DNA from: Merluccius polli
Taxonomy: Eukaryota; Chordata; Actinopteri; Gadiformes; Merlucciidae
Direction: 5' to 3'
Assembly: GCA_030340625.1 (NCBI GenBank)
Contig: JAOPHQ010002863.1
Location: 184,873 to 248,872, forward strand
Length of the DNA stretch: 64,000 nucleotides
Shown here: positions 21,264 to 31,115 of the stretch, one piece after another
Layout of the letters: the number at the start of each line of letters is the position of its first letter
How positions within the stretch are numbered: position 1 is the stretch's first letter
Program-made: the position numbers and the translations under genes
Notes under the pieces: model-generated
What the model saw: only the letters and a program-made list of their open reading frames with translations
Told to the model about the DNA's origin: nothing
The model's database searches: none

Positions 21264-22710
21264 ATTCAGTACGTTTACATGCACAGAATAAACCCGATTA
21301 AAGCCATTGCTCGTCTATGCTCCGCAACTGGTCAACTGCAATTGTCCGCGTATACATGGCGGCGAGTAATCCGATTCATTGGCCGGAGCATGTCATACCC
21401 CGGTACGATAGGTGGCGCTGTGCCCATTTCAACTAGTGGTAGTAGAGCCACCGGTTGACCCCTTTACGTCACCAGCAACAACAAACTCATTCGAGAAAGC
21501 GATGTTTCAGCAGACAGCTGTCAGTTCACTTCGGGTCCATATCATTTCTCCATTGACGCTCCGTTGTTCCTCTCGGTCGTATGCGGACCGCTCCGCTGCT
21601 CTGCCGGAGGAGCGGTCCGCATACGACCGAGAGGAACAGCGGAGCGTCGGAGAAACGATATGGACCCGAAGTGAACTGACAGCTGTCTGCTGAAACATCG
21701 CTTTCTCCCCCATGTCGCGTTCCAGTCTGGACTTCAGAGAGTCAAAGCCAAAGTTAATTTCCCCCAATTCCTTTTCCCCATGGGCGAGATAAACCCGACT
21801 AGGAGTCTTTACTTGTTGTGCACCAGAGAGTCGGGGAACCCGACGCAGTCTGTAAGATTCATATATCAGAGAATGCCGCCGTCAGTTCGGCCGCGGCGCA
21901 ATGAATGAATAAAGATCGTAGTTATTTTACAACCTCGTTGATGAGCAACATTTAGAAAAACATGGACTTTAAATTCAGCCTTGGGTTAAATCGAAGCGTA
22001 GTGTGTACTGAATGCACGTTGATGAAGATACACTCCTATAGGCACGGCACCGGCTTCCTCCATCTTCTGCGCCAGCTTCTTAAATACACCGCCGACCCAA
22101 AGTTAGTTGACAGCTGTCTGCTGAAAACATATTTCTCCCACCAGAACAGCCCTGAATGAATGAATAAAGGTCGTAAACACGTCGGGAGAAAAAAACATTT
22201 ATTTTGACAGATGTGCCCGAAGTCAATACTTTACAACCTCGTTGATGACCCACATTTAGAAAAACATGTACTTTTAATTCAGCCTTAGGTGAAATGGAAG
22301 CGCAGTGTCCGCGTGCTTCCACCTTTAATGAATGCCATGCGCGCTCCCGCGGCCCGGACACAATTCTTATAGCGCCACCTTTTTAAATAAATCGCCGTTT
22401 CTCGTTATCCCTTATCCGACGGCGACAACAACAAGACTATCGTCTCCTTCTACTTCCGGTTCACGGCCCCGGGAAAAGATCTCGAGCATGCGCAGAACGC
22501 AATCAAACGGATAATCCAATCCGACTGGTTACATGCACGGCTTAGTCGGCTATGGATCGCATAATCTAGGGGTCTTAACCTGATAATGAGACGGTCGACT
22601 CGAACCGATTTTAACCTGATTAAGGTGTATACATGCATCTTAGTAATCCAATCATTGTTGGGTTAAGCCAAAAAGTCGACTTTCTTGAGTGTCATGTAAA
22701 CGCACTGACT
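21264..22710. mobile_element. MITE with CAGTRCGTTTACATG ends and a large internal hairpin
   Basis: The element is 21267-22707 (1441 bp). The 15-bp inverted termini CAGTACGTTTACATG and CATGTAAACGCACTG differ at one base. The flanking triplets are ATT (21264-21266) and ACT (22708-22710), consistent with a 3-bp target duplication that has one mutation. Two copies of a segment containing ACAACCTCGTTGATGA lie at about 21900-22010 and 22155-22305. A fold-back of two roughly 100-bp arms lies at 21493-21707. No transposase was seen. Superfamily uncertain; a PIF/Harbinger-like 3-bp target is possible. Confidence 0.75.
21493..21707. repeat. 215-bp palindromic fold-back
   Basis: The left arm starts GAGAAAGCGATGTTTCAGC and the right arm ends with its exact complement. 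The arms match over about 100 bp with only a few differences around a short centre near 21595-21610. Single-stranded DNA or RNA would form a long hairpin. Confidence 0.9.
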
Positions 22711-23169
22711 GTTCTCCCGAACCATATCCACAATGAGGACCTCTTGGGCTGGTGTGAATCTGGAAGCCCTCCCACCTGCAAATGGCAATCTTTCAACTCT
22801 AGAGAAACAAGCATAGTCATTTGGTCAGAAATGGTCCTTGCAGTACACACTTTTACTGTAACCATGATTGCACTTGTCTGTATGTAGGTGCACTCCACTA
22901 TACTACTGTATACTGTGAACATCTAGTGTAGTGACTAAAAAACTACTACATACAGTACCTGTTGTGTTCTCTGAAGGCCCGAATAATGGTGGCCACTGAG
23001 AATCTGCTGAGGTTTGGTTGGACTCGTTGTCCCGCTTCAGTCATTGTCATGCCGTGGACAATGACGTGGTCAATGACTGTTGCTCTCATTTCATCTGTAA
23101 TGAAAATGCGTTGTCTTGCTTGCCCTCCTTCTCCTCTCCCTCCTTGGCCTGCTCCTCTTTGGACTGCTT

Positions 23170-23325
23170 CTCGCCCTCTTTGGCCCACTCCTCGGCCCGC
23201 TCCTCTCCCTCCTCGGCCCGCTCCTCTCCCTCCTCGGCCCGCTCCTCTCCCTCCTCGGCCTGCTCCTCTCCCTCCTTGACCTGCTCCTCTCCCTCCTTGA
23301 CCTGCTCCTCTCCCTCCTCTGACAC
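23170..23325. repeat. Coding minisatellite, 21-bp unit (GGRGAGR)
   Basis: CTCCTCGGCCCGCTCCTCTCC-type units repeat about seven times. On the minus strand they encode a Gly/Arg/Ala-rich arm of the transposase. Confidence 0.85.
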
Positions 23326-24214
23326 GAACTCCTCTTCTTCTGTCTTGATCATCCATTTTTGTTTTTGAACCTTCAGCAAACTGCACTGACTTATATAGGT
23401 GTGGTCACATCATTTGCAATAGGTGTTTTCAATTATGAGTCGTTGTGTTTACTGATTGACACCAGGTATGTTCATTGTGTTCAAGTTTTGCTGATTGTGG
23501 GTAGCATTTTGCATCACATGAGCTTCACAATGCATATTGGAGCAGAGTTATATGCAAAATGTGTTTTAGCACGGCAAAATGTGTTTAGAGTTTTGAGAAA
23601 AAGGGGATGGGTTTTGTGAACAGTGTCTACAGGTGAATTGTGTTTGTGGTTGTGGCAAAAGGGGGGTAGTTTTACTAAATGTGTTTAGGCAACTGGTCAT
23701 TTGGTTTAGAGTACTGGGTTTTGTGTTTTGGCAATAGAGAAAAACTGTAAGTCTCTTCCGTATCCTTCTAACAGGACGAGCTGGCCCAGCGTTATCTAAG
23801 GCCTTTTGGCACTGGGCCATTCCTCCCTGGATCTGGTGTATTAGCCCTATCAGTTCTGCACGGCCATATGGGCCGTCACGGGATACCCATCCCTCCTCTA
23901 CCCATCTTTTCACGTACTTGCTTCGCCTTCTAACCCACTTATCTGCTTCTTTCCCATCGGTTCTCCTTGTCGGGCCTGTCGCCGTCGGAGATGGTCCTCG
24001 ACCAGTCTAGACTGCTCTACAGCGGTCAGAGGGACCTTCATTCTGTCTTTCTCCAGCTCTACCTCAGCTAGGTGGCTTTCTGTTCTGCTTTACAAAAACC
24101 TGTCTTATACTACTTGCTTGTTCTTTTCTTCTACCGTGTCTACCCGCCTTTTTCGTGGCGTCGCACACGCACTTCTTATCTGTCCGTCAGTGAGGCCAAA
24201 GGGCATACAGGGGA

Positions 24215-25175
24215 AGTGAGAGAGAGAGAGAGAGTTAGAGGGAGAGAGAGAATCAGAGAGAGATAGAGAGGGAGGGAGAGAGATAGTGAGTGGAGGCGAG
24301 AGAGAGAGATATGGGGAGAGGGGACAGGAGAGATAGGGAGAGAGGTAGATGGGGGTGTGAGGGAGAGGTATAGGAAGAGACATGGGGGGAGAGTGGGAGG
24401 GTGAGAGAGAGAGAGGTGGGGGCGTGTGGGAGGGAGAGAGAGGGAAGGAGAGAGAAGGGTGTAGAGAGAGGTATGAGGGGAGAGTGGGAGGGAGAGAGAG
24501 AGGTGGGGGTGTGTGGGAGAGAGGGGGAGGGAGAGAGAAAGGTGAAAGTGGGGGAGGGAGTGGGGAAGGTGTAGAGAGGTGGGGGTGAGAGGGAGAGAAG
24601 GGGAAGGAGAGAGAAAGGTGAGAGAGGGGGAGGGAGAGAGAAAGGTGAAGAGAGGTGTGAGGGGTGAATGGGAGGGAGAGAGATAGATGGGGGTAGGTAT
24701 AGGGGGAGTGGGAGGGAGAGAGGGAGGAGTAGAGAGAGAGAGAGAGAGAGAGAGGGAGGGAGAGAGAGGGATAAGTGGGGGTGGGGGAGAGAGAGAGGGA
24801 GGGGGAGAGAAAGGTGAGATAGGGGAAGGGAGAGAGAAAGGTGTAGAGAGAGGTGTGAGGGGAGAATGGGAGGGAGAGAGATAGATGGGGGTGTGAGGGA
24901 GAGTGGGAGGGAGAGAGGGAGGTATAGAGAGAGAGAGAAAGGTGTAGAGAGAGGAATGAGGGGAGAGTGGGAGGGAGAGTTAGGTGGGGGTGTGGGAGAG
25001 AAAGGTGAAGAGAGAGAAAGGTGAGAGTGGGGGAGGGAGAGAGAAAGGTGAAGAGAGAGAAAGGTGAGAGTGGGGGAGGGAGAGAGAAAGGTGAAGAGAG
25101 AGGTGTGAGGGGAGAATGGGAGGGAGAGAGATAGATGGGGGTGAGAGGGAGAGAGAGAGAGGAAAAAGGGGAAAG
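24215..25175. repeat. Purine-rich (GA)n satellite with higher-order repeats
   Basis: About 960 bp is almost pure A/G with scattered T on the plus strand. Within it, a longer unit containing GAATGGGAGGGAGAGAGATA then GATGGGGGT recurs near 24665, 24865 and 25115, so there is a second-order period of about 200-250 bp. Open frames across it are low complexity and not genes. It replaces the expected ERV 5' LTR. Confidence 0.9.
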
Positions 25176-25218
25176 AGCACAAAAGGAACTGTTAGTTGAG
25201 CTTAGCCTTTTTTCTTTA

Positions 25219-26376
25219 TGTGGCGGGGGCGGTAAACGAAAGGATGATCTAGAGAGTTACACCAACAACGCCACCTTAGGACTTGCACCTAAAGAATTTA
25301 CTCTTTTTCAAACTTTACTTTCTCAGAGCACAGGTCGGTACACAAATGAATACAGGCACGGTTTATAGAAAGTTTAACAAGTTTTATTTAGTCACAAATG
25401 GGAACATTAATTTATTTAAGTTACTTATCTTCTGTAAAAACAATTATAATTATTTTTATTTCCAAAGAGCACAATATTAATCTGTACCACAGACTCAGGA
25501 GAGAACTAAGCTGAGGTCCTGCACAGCAAACAAAGAAAAAAAGAAACCAAACAAAATATCAAACAAACTCAAATCAACACAAAAGAAAACAAAACCCATA
25601 ATGCTACATGCATAACTTTTGCAGGTCCTCAAAGCTGTGCCACTTCCCACTAAGGAGTCGCGGTCAGTCCGTCTTGAACTAGAGTACACTACGTTAAAAC
25701 GAGCGTCTAACTGACGAGGGCAGAGCAACTATGAGCAAGGCAACAAAAAGAAACAAAACGTGAAGATAAAGGCAAGAGGCAAGGCAGGGCAACAACAGCA
25801 ACCTAACGCCAGGCAGGCTTGAAACAAAGACACAGCCAGATGTAAATAAATACATATAAGCTACATTAGCAGACACAATAATGTAAGGCTTGTGGCACTG
25901 TTTACCTGCATGGCGGGCTGTAGCCTGCACCAATAAATCATGAAGCCGTCAGAAGCTAGCGGCGGCAGCGGTGGCTAACCGGAAGGGGACACACACACAC
26001 ACCATCATGGCATACACGCCAACCTACGGCAGAACATTGTCAGCACTACACCTTATCACATTTTCAGCGATTCTGAGGCTGCACTACATACCTGGAGAGC
26101 GAACACATGGCACATACTACGCCGGGAAACCACGGCTCGGCGGAGCTGCACGCCGGCCGGCACTCACTTGGCAGAGGAGAGAGAGAGACTGAACAACCAC
26201 GGGACTATATGAACAGGTCTGCATTAGCAGCCCATGACGCGGCTGCACTACAGGTGCCGGTAAGGGGCGTGACACACACCTGCTGCAATCGCCAGACCTG
26301 CTGCAACATAACTAAAAGACACAGAAGGGAAATACTATATATACACATTTATACAGCCAATAACCACCCGGTTACA
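25219..26376 (-). repeat. 3' LTR of gypsy element 2
   Basis: In plus orientation it begins TGTGGCGGGGGCGGTAAAC and ends CACCCGGTTACA. Nearly identical to 28700-29863, apart from scattered one-base indels. Confidence 0.9.
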
Positions 26377-26396
26377 TTCCTCCCCCCCTTTGTTTT
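26377..26396 (-). promoter_or_regulatory. Polypurine tract of gypsy element 2
   Basis: On the minus strand ACAAAGGGGGGGAGGAA lies immediately before TGTAACCGGG, the first bases of the 3' LTR. This is the standard site for plus-strand priming. Confidence 0.8.
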
Positions 26397-26434
26397 ATCG
26401 GTGCCCCACCGATAGACTATACACAGACACAATA

Positions 26435-28693
26435 TCAAAACCAAGGTCTAAAAATAGCTGCAGCTATACTACTAGAACCCAATACCTGAGAGGAAGTAGC
26501 CCTGTTTGCCTCACCCACTACCTGCCCTGGAAGGCGGTGGGGGTTCGAGTGTTGACCTGCTGTGGTCCGGGAAGACTTTCTGAGAGTAGCTGAGCCGCTA
26601 CTGGATGCCCTCTCTGGCACAGGGGAAGGGGCAGATGCCTCTCTCTCCACCTGAGGTGGAACTACATGCTCTCTGGGTTGGGAGCTTGGCTGCACTGCAG
26701 TGGGTGGATGCTGGACTGGCCCCCTCAGAACCACCCACAGTCCTTCTTCGTCCTCGCTAACCTCAGACACACTTTCCGAGGAATCCTGTGGCTCCTCTTC
26801 AGGACCTTCAGGAGGCAGGGTCAAGGCTGGCTTCAACATCGTCCGGTGCACATTCCGCACCCGGGACAAATCATGCACTGGAGCAATGGAGTAGACCACA
26901 CCACCTGGCGCTGGCGCTCTCACCACTTGATAGGTTGTTGAGCTCCATACATCCTGGATCTTGTTGCGCCCTCTAACGCCACGGTCCTGCAGGTAGACTC
27001 TTTGACCAATTTCCAGTGGCTTGCTCAGTGCCCTCTGATCATGTTTCTCCTTCCTCCGTCTTGCTGCATTCTCCAGCCGGCCCCTGGCACAGTCAAAGGC
27101 CAGGTGGAGCCGCCGTTGATGCTCGACCACCCAGTCACACACCTTCCCTGCTGACAGCTCAGGGAGATGACCCAACAGGAAATCAACAGGTAAGTGAGGC
27201 TCTTGTCCAAACATAAGAAAATGTGGGGACTCACCCGTTGACTGATGTGGGGTGGTGTTATAATTAAACACCAACTGGGGAAGGTGTTTGGGCCAATGGC
27301 GTTTCTGGTCAGATGGAAGGGTGCGCAGCAGGTTATGCAGCGTTCGATTAAATCTTTCACATTGCCCGTTGCCTTGTGGACGGTAAGGCGTGGTCCGGGT
27401 CTTCTGCACCCCATACAGCGCACACAGTTGCTGAACCAAGGCCCCTTCAAAGCTTCTTCCCTGGTCAGAGTGGAGGCGCGCCGGGACACCATAGCGATAA
27501 AACCACTCTCTCACCAATACCTCAGCCACAGTAGAAGCCTTCTGGTCTCGGGTTGGCACCGCCTGGGTGAACTTTGAAAACACATCTGTCATCACCATGA
27601 CGAATTCCTTCCCATCCTGGGCTGGTTCCAGCAGAGTGAAGTCAATGGCGAGGACCTGGTTAGGCTCTGCGGCTAGTAGATGACCCATGGGAGCCCGGGC
27701 CTGGGGCTGTGTGCACTTTGCCAGGTTACAGCGCTCACACCGTTTACACCAGTCCCTGATGTCTCGATCCATCTGTGGCCAGTAACACCGCTGCCTCACC
27801 AGTTCTGAAGTCCGCTCGATGCCCTGGTGCCCATGGTTCTGATGAAGCTGTTGAAGAACCTCCTCTTTCAGACACTCAGGCAGGAGGAGTTGGACGACTT
27901 CTTCCCCACCATCAGAGCGGAGGAGTCGACGATACAGCAAGCCATCCCTCTGCAGAATACGGTCCCACTGCCGTATCAGACCACGCACCTGAAGACTCAG
28001 ATGCTCCTTTTCTGCCAGGCCAGGCATCCGTCCGTCAAGCCAGAAGTGGCGGAAGGCTCCAATAGCTGCGTCGCCTTCTTGGAGTGCCTGGAGATCAGCT
28101 GGAGACCGTGATGGAAGGGCAAGGACAGCTGCCTGAACAGCCATGTGCTGATGCTCTCCAGCAGCCCCCTGAACACCCAGTGGTACAGCGGTGCCCGGCA
28201 GGCTCTGCTCCAGAATCTGGGCCCCAGTAGCTGTCTGTCTGGAGAGGGCGTCCGCATTCTTATTGATGCGGCCGGGCCGATACCGGACACTGTATTCAAA
28301 TGCTGATAGCTCAGCCACCCAACGCTGCTCCGTGGCGCCCAGCTTGGCTGTCTCCAGGTGACTCAGGGGGTTATTATCAGTCCACACAACACACGGGTGA
28401 CCCCACAAATACTCCTTGAACTTCTCAACCATCGCCCATTTCATGGCGAGGAACTCCAGTTTCATAGAACTATAGTTCTTCTCCGCTGGGTGCAGGCTAC
28501 GGCTGGCGTAGGCAACTGGCCTCACTTTCCCTTCCTGCTCCTGGGACAGAACAGCTCCCAACCCACTGTGGCTGGCGTCAACTTCTAAAATGAAAGGCAG
28601 GGAGAAGTTAGCAAAAGCCAAGGTTGGTGCACTTACTAGGCGAGCCTTTAATGCCGTGAAGCTCCTCTCGCAGTCCTGCCGACAACGCCAAAA
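26435..28693 (-). CDS. Gypsy pol fragment: RNase H and integrase, open frame
   Basis: A clean minus-strand frame begins at the LTR junction (FWRCRQDCERSF, the RT/RNase H connection). It continues with RNase H (FILEVDASHSGLGAVLSQ, then WTDNNPLSHL). Next is the integrase zinc domain with H..H and CKRCERCNLAKC. The integrase core has Asp in AIDFTLLEP, Asp in LHSDQGRSFE and Glu in GNGQCERFNRTL. An integrase C-terminal domain follows, then a long acidic and Ser/Pro-rich tail to the stop at 26435. About 750 codons are uninterrupted, against roughly 1300 or more for a full pol. Protease, fingers and palm of RT are missing, so it cannot move alone. The intact DDE integrase could still be made if transcribed. 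No chromodomain is evident. Confidence 0.88.
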   Translation of the reverse strand, partial: FWRCRQDCERSFTALKARLVSAPTLAFANFSLPFILEVDASHSGLGAVLSQEQEGKVRPVAYASRSLHPAEKNYSSMKLEFLAMKWAMVEKFKEYLWGHPCVVWTDNNPLSHLETAKLGATEQRWVAELSAFEYSVRYRPGRINKNADALSRQTATGAQILEQSLPGTAVPLGVQGAAGEHQHMAVQAAVLALPSRSPADLQALQEGDAAIGAFRHFWLDGRMPGLAEKEHLSLQVRGLIRQWDRILQRDGLLYRRLLRSDGGEEVVQLLLPECLKEEVLQQLHQNHGHQGIERTSELVRQRCYWPQMDRDIRDWCKRCERCNLAKCTQPQARAPMGHLLAAEPNQVLAIDFTLLEPAQDGKEFVMVMTDVFSKFTQAVPTRDQKASTVAEVLVREWFYRYGVPARLHSDQGRSFEGALVQQLCALYGVQKTRTTPYRPQGNGQCERFNRTLHNLLRTLPSDQKRHWPKHLPQLVFNYNTTPHQSTGESPHFLMFGQEPHLPVDFLLGHLPELSAGKVCDWVVEHQRRLHLAFDCARGRLENAARRRKEKHDQRALSKPLEIGQRVYLQDRGVRGRNKIQDVWSSTTYQVVRAPAPGGVVYSIAPVHDLSRVRNVHRTMLKPALTLPPEGPEEEPQDSSESVSEVSEDEEGLWVVLRGPVQHPPTAVQPSSQPREHVVPPQVEREASAPSPVPERASSSGSATLRKSSRTTAGQHSNPHRLPGQVVGEANRATSSQVLGSSSIAAAIFRPWF

Positions 28694-28699
28694 TGTCTC

Positions 28700-29863
28700 G
28701 CGGGGGCGGTAAACTGAAAGGATGATCTAGAGAGTTACACCACCAACGCCACCCTAGGACTTGCACCTAAAGAATTTACTCTTTTTTCAAACTTTACTTT
28801 CTCAGAGCACAGGTCGGTACACAAATGAATACAGGCACGGTTAATAGAAGTTTAACAAGTTTTATTTAGTCACACACATGGAACATTAATTATTTAAGTT
28901 ACCTTATCTTCTGTAAAAAACAATTATAGTTATTTTATTTCCAAAGAGCACAATCTTAATCTGTACCACAGACTCAGGAGATAACTAAGCTGAGGTCCTG
29001 CCACAGCAACAAAGAAAAAAGAAAACCAAACAAAATATCAAACAAACTCAAATCAACACAAAAGACAAACACAAACCCATAATGCTACATGCAAACTTTT
29101 GCAGGTCCTCAAAGCTGTGCCACCTTCCCACTAAGGAGTCGCGGGTCCAGTCGCGTCTTGAACTAGAGTACAATACGTTAAAACGAGCGTCTAACTGACG
29201 AGGGCAGAGCAACTATGAAGCAAGGCAACAAAACGAAACAAAACGTGAAGATAAAGGCAAGAGGCACGGCAGGGGCAACCAACAGCAACTAACGCCAGGC
29301 AGGCTTGAAACAAAGAGACACAGCAGATGTAATAAATACATAATAAGCTACATTAGCAGACACAAATAATGTAAGGCTTGTGGCACTGTTTACCTGCATG
29401 GCGGGCTGTAGCCTGCACCAATAAATCATGAAGCCGTCAGAACGCTAGCGGCGGCAGCCGGTGGCTAACCGGAAGGGGACACACACACACACCATCATGG
29501 CATACCACGCCAACCTACGGCAGAACATTGTCAGCACTACACCTTATCACATTTTCAGCGATTCTGAGGCTGCACTACATACCTGGCGAGCGAACACATG
29601 GCACCATACGCCGGGAAACCACGGCTCGGCGGAGCTGCACGCCGGCCGGCACTCACTTGGCAGAGGAGAGAGAGAGACTGAACAACCACGGGACTATATG
29701 AACAGGTCTGCATTAGCAGCCCATGACGCGGCTGCACTACAGGTGCCGGTAAGGGGCGTGACACACACCTGCTGCAATCGCCAGACCTGCTGCAACATAA
29801 CTAAAAGACACAGAAGGGAAATACAATATATACATTTATACAGCCAATAACCACCCGGTTACA
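28700..29863 (-). repeat. 5' LTR of gypsy element 2 (short 3' truncation)
   Basis: It matches 25219-26376 from GCGGGGGCGGTAAAC to GGTTACA. The last four bases of the LTR (CACA on the minus strand) are missing and pol sequence GAGACATTTTGG follows directly. Confidence 0.88.
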
Positions 29864-30789
29864 CTAGCAATAGCCCCACCCGCACGTTCAGGTTCCTGAC
29901 TCCCATCTTTCTGTAATGATAACTTCAAAGCTAAGGTGACTGCTTCTAGCTCCCTTTTTAACCTTTGCTCTTCTGAGACCTGAGATGCCTGTTCCTGAAT
30001 TTCTTCTGTCTGTGCTTCACCTGAACCTGTTTGGTTTGGTATGTTAGCTTGAGCAGACTCTTGTAATTCACTGATTTTGTCCCTCAGCATTAACAGCTCG
30101 GTCATGCCCTCATCTTCTAATTCCTGCACCCCATCTCTGTTAAGGTACTGTCCAATATGTGCAATGAAAAAGGAGCGTGTTTGCTACGATACATCTGGCT
30201 GTCTCAACTCCCTTTATGTCAAAGGCCACAGCAAATTTCTAAGACAGCTTCTTTTGTCAAAGTATACCAGTGTTCCTATAACTTCAAGTTTCCAAGTCCT
30301 CTATTGCTGACAAATCCATTTTTGTCGATTGTTGTTTCTGTGTATGTGCCACATATCTCCTTTGTTATTGTTTTTTCAACGCCCTTTTGACATCCTCTTG
30401 CTGTAGCTGGTCCCCCTGTAGGCTGATGCTGAATGTCCATGGGCCGGTGTCAGAGTTCCTTGCACTGTCGTTGGCTGCCAGACGTCATTGGCCGTTGTCT
30501 CCCCCGCTGCTCCGGAGCACTGCCTGCTGTTGGTGGTCTACCTGCTCACCGCTACCAGGCCTCCCCGCTTGCTGCCGCTGGAACCACTGCTGGACGCTGC
30601 CCAAACCGCCCGCACCACCGTCGTCGCTGAACCACCGCCGAACCGCTGCCACGGAACCGCTACACACAGCTGCCGCCAAACCACCGTACACTCTGCGTCG
30701 TCGTTGATGTGGGGTAGGGATGAATAGTGAGAGGGCAGTCACTGTCTGGGAAACTGGCCCTGGTCACTTTCAATCCCAGCGGTGCCTCC
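29864..30789 (-). pseudogene. Gag-like coiled-coil fragment of a further LTR element
   Basis: A minus-strand frame (about 29864-30129) encodes a highly charged, Gln/Glu-rich coiled-coil-like stretch (MLRDKISELQESAQANI, then SEEQRLKRELEAVTL). Its frame is cut by the gypsy LTR at 29863. Further right, about 30376-30730 is GC-rich with CCG-rich codon-like sequence, but no protein family was recognised. The block sits next to a primer-binding site and LTR-like start at 30773-30793, so it could be the start of gag of another element. That is inference; the protein itself was not identified. Confidence 0.35.
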
Positions 30790-30790
30790 A
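30773..30790 (-). promoter_or_regulatory. Candidate primer-binding site
   Basis: On the minus strand TGGAGGCACCGCTGGGAT starts two bases after ...GACATTACA, an LTR-like end. The TGG start and GGGAT stretch look like the 3' end of a tRNA. The LTR would extend right from TGTAATGTCCCC at 30793. Its far end was not found. Confidence 0.5.
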
Positions 30791-31115
30791 AATGTAATGT
30801 CCCCTCTGAAGAGGGAAATGTGAATGAAGAAACAGACACGGTGTTGAACCTCTTGCCAGCTTCATTACAAGTGAAAAAGTAAACATTCTTTACACAATTT
30901 ACATTCACATGTATACACATGTTCTCATTAATACACAATACTAAATACAAAACTACTGTATTCAAAGTCTAGTGCACAAACATACACATACTCATATACT
31001 CCGCATTAATTAATGATACCGGTAAGTATATTGTACATGACCGAACATAAACCCTTATGTATGAACATATTGTTACTCAGTCTCTCTTTTTCTCATTCTC
31101 TACACCACGCGCACA

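Larger units (their letters stand above)
20252..23386 (-). pseudogene. DDE transposase of the TA-target transposon, split by a MITE
   Basis: Minus-strand gene in four inferred exons. Exon 1 (about 22960-23386) encodes a low-complexity arm of 7-residue GGRGAGR repeats, then a helix-turn-helix (VIVHGMTMTEAGQRVQPN). Exon 2 (about 22711-22800) carries FTPAQEVLIVDMV. Exon 3 (about 21072-21266) carries a second DNA-binding region (LREIRERIIGDN). Exon 4 (20252-20952) holds the catalytic domain: Asp in FVDEAGF, Asp in WDNVSFH and Glu in NPIEEFF, the DD-E triad of the IS630/Tc1 superfamily. The splice sites look normal. The only break I see is the MITE at 21267-22707, between exons 2 and 3 within one original coding exon. 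The transposase would cut at the terminal repeats and move the element to a TA. Confidence 0.82.
19557..23749 (-). mobile_element. Tc1/mariner/IS630-class DNA transposon in ERV gag, TA target
   Basis: The element is 19559-23747. Its ends CAGTTTTTCTCTATTGC and GCAATAGAGAAAAACTG are perfect 17-bp inverted repeats flanked by TA on both sides. Inside is a minus-strand transposase gene with a DDE_3-type domain. A MITE (21267-22707) and a 40-bp tandem array lie within it. The perfect termini suggest it is younger than the ERV. Confidence 0.92.
17153..24200 (-). pseudogene. gag: ERV gag, split by a transposon and frameshifted
   Basis: The gag polyprotein builds the virus core. The N-terminal matrix part (about 23750-24200, frames disturbed) is followed at 23748 by a 4.2-kb transposon inserted at a TA. 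The gag frame resumes at 19556 as a very proline-rich segment with a PPPY motif near 19345, the usual late domain for budding. Stops or shifts occur near 18775 and 18500. From about 18500 to 17155 the frame is open: a capsid-like region (about 18295-17700), a charged coiled-coil region, and one CCHC zinc knuckle (CFNCGATGHFSREC) at about 17230 with basic flanks. It ends at UAG. The reading frame lines up across the transposon if one TA copy is ignored, so the insertion came after the ERV. Confidence 0.85.
9158..24216 (-). mobile_element. Endogenous retrovirus, gamma/epsilon-like, env intact, 5' end lost
   Basis: Minus-strand order is gag (up to about 24.2 kb), a UAG stop, pro-pol in the same frame, env, then a long 3' region. 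Gag and pol separated by a single in-frame UAG is the arrangement of gamma- and epsilonretroviruses. The env CX6CC motif with an upstream CxxC is gamma-like. The 5' LTR is not present; a purine-rich satellite abuts gag at 24216. The 3' LTR is not delimited because there is no second copy. A Tc1/mariner-class transposon and a MITE sit inside. The left edge given (TGTCGTTAAAA at 9158) is a guess. Confidence 0.85.
25219..29863 (-). mobile_element. Ty3/gypsy element 2, gag to RT deleted
   Basis: Two LTRs of about 1160 bp (25219-26376 and 28700-29863) flank an internal part of only 2.3 kb that begins in the RT/RNase H region and runs through integrase. A purine tract (AACAAAGGGGGGGAGGAA on the minus strand) directly precedes the 3' LTR, as expected. 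There is no primer-binding site next to the 5' LTR, which joins straight to mid-pol near 28699. I see no matching 5-bp duplication at the outer edges (CTTTA versus CTAGC), so the structure may have arisen by recombination. Confidence 0.88.

Noticed and set aside
23100..23380. Plus-strand Leu/Ser-rich frames resembling membrane protein
   Set aside because: They are complements of the GGRGAGR-coding minisatellite in the transposase exon.
24253..25182. Open minus-strand frame of 309 codons rich in Ser, Pro and Leu
   Set aside because: It is the translation of a purine-rich satellite. No domain, low complexity, and similar frames exist in other phases.
30387..30727. Pro/Arg-rich frames in a CCG-rich block
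   Set aside because: Compositional bias gives open frames on both strands. No family was recognised, so no gene was called beyond a tentative gag-like fragment.
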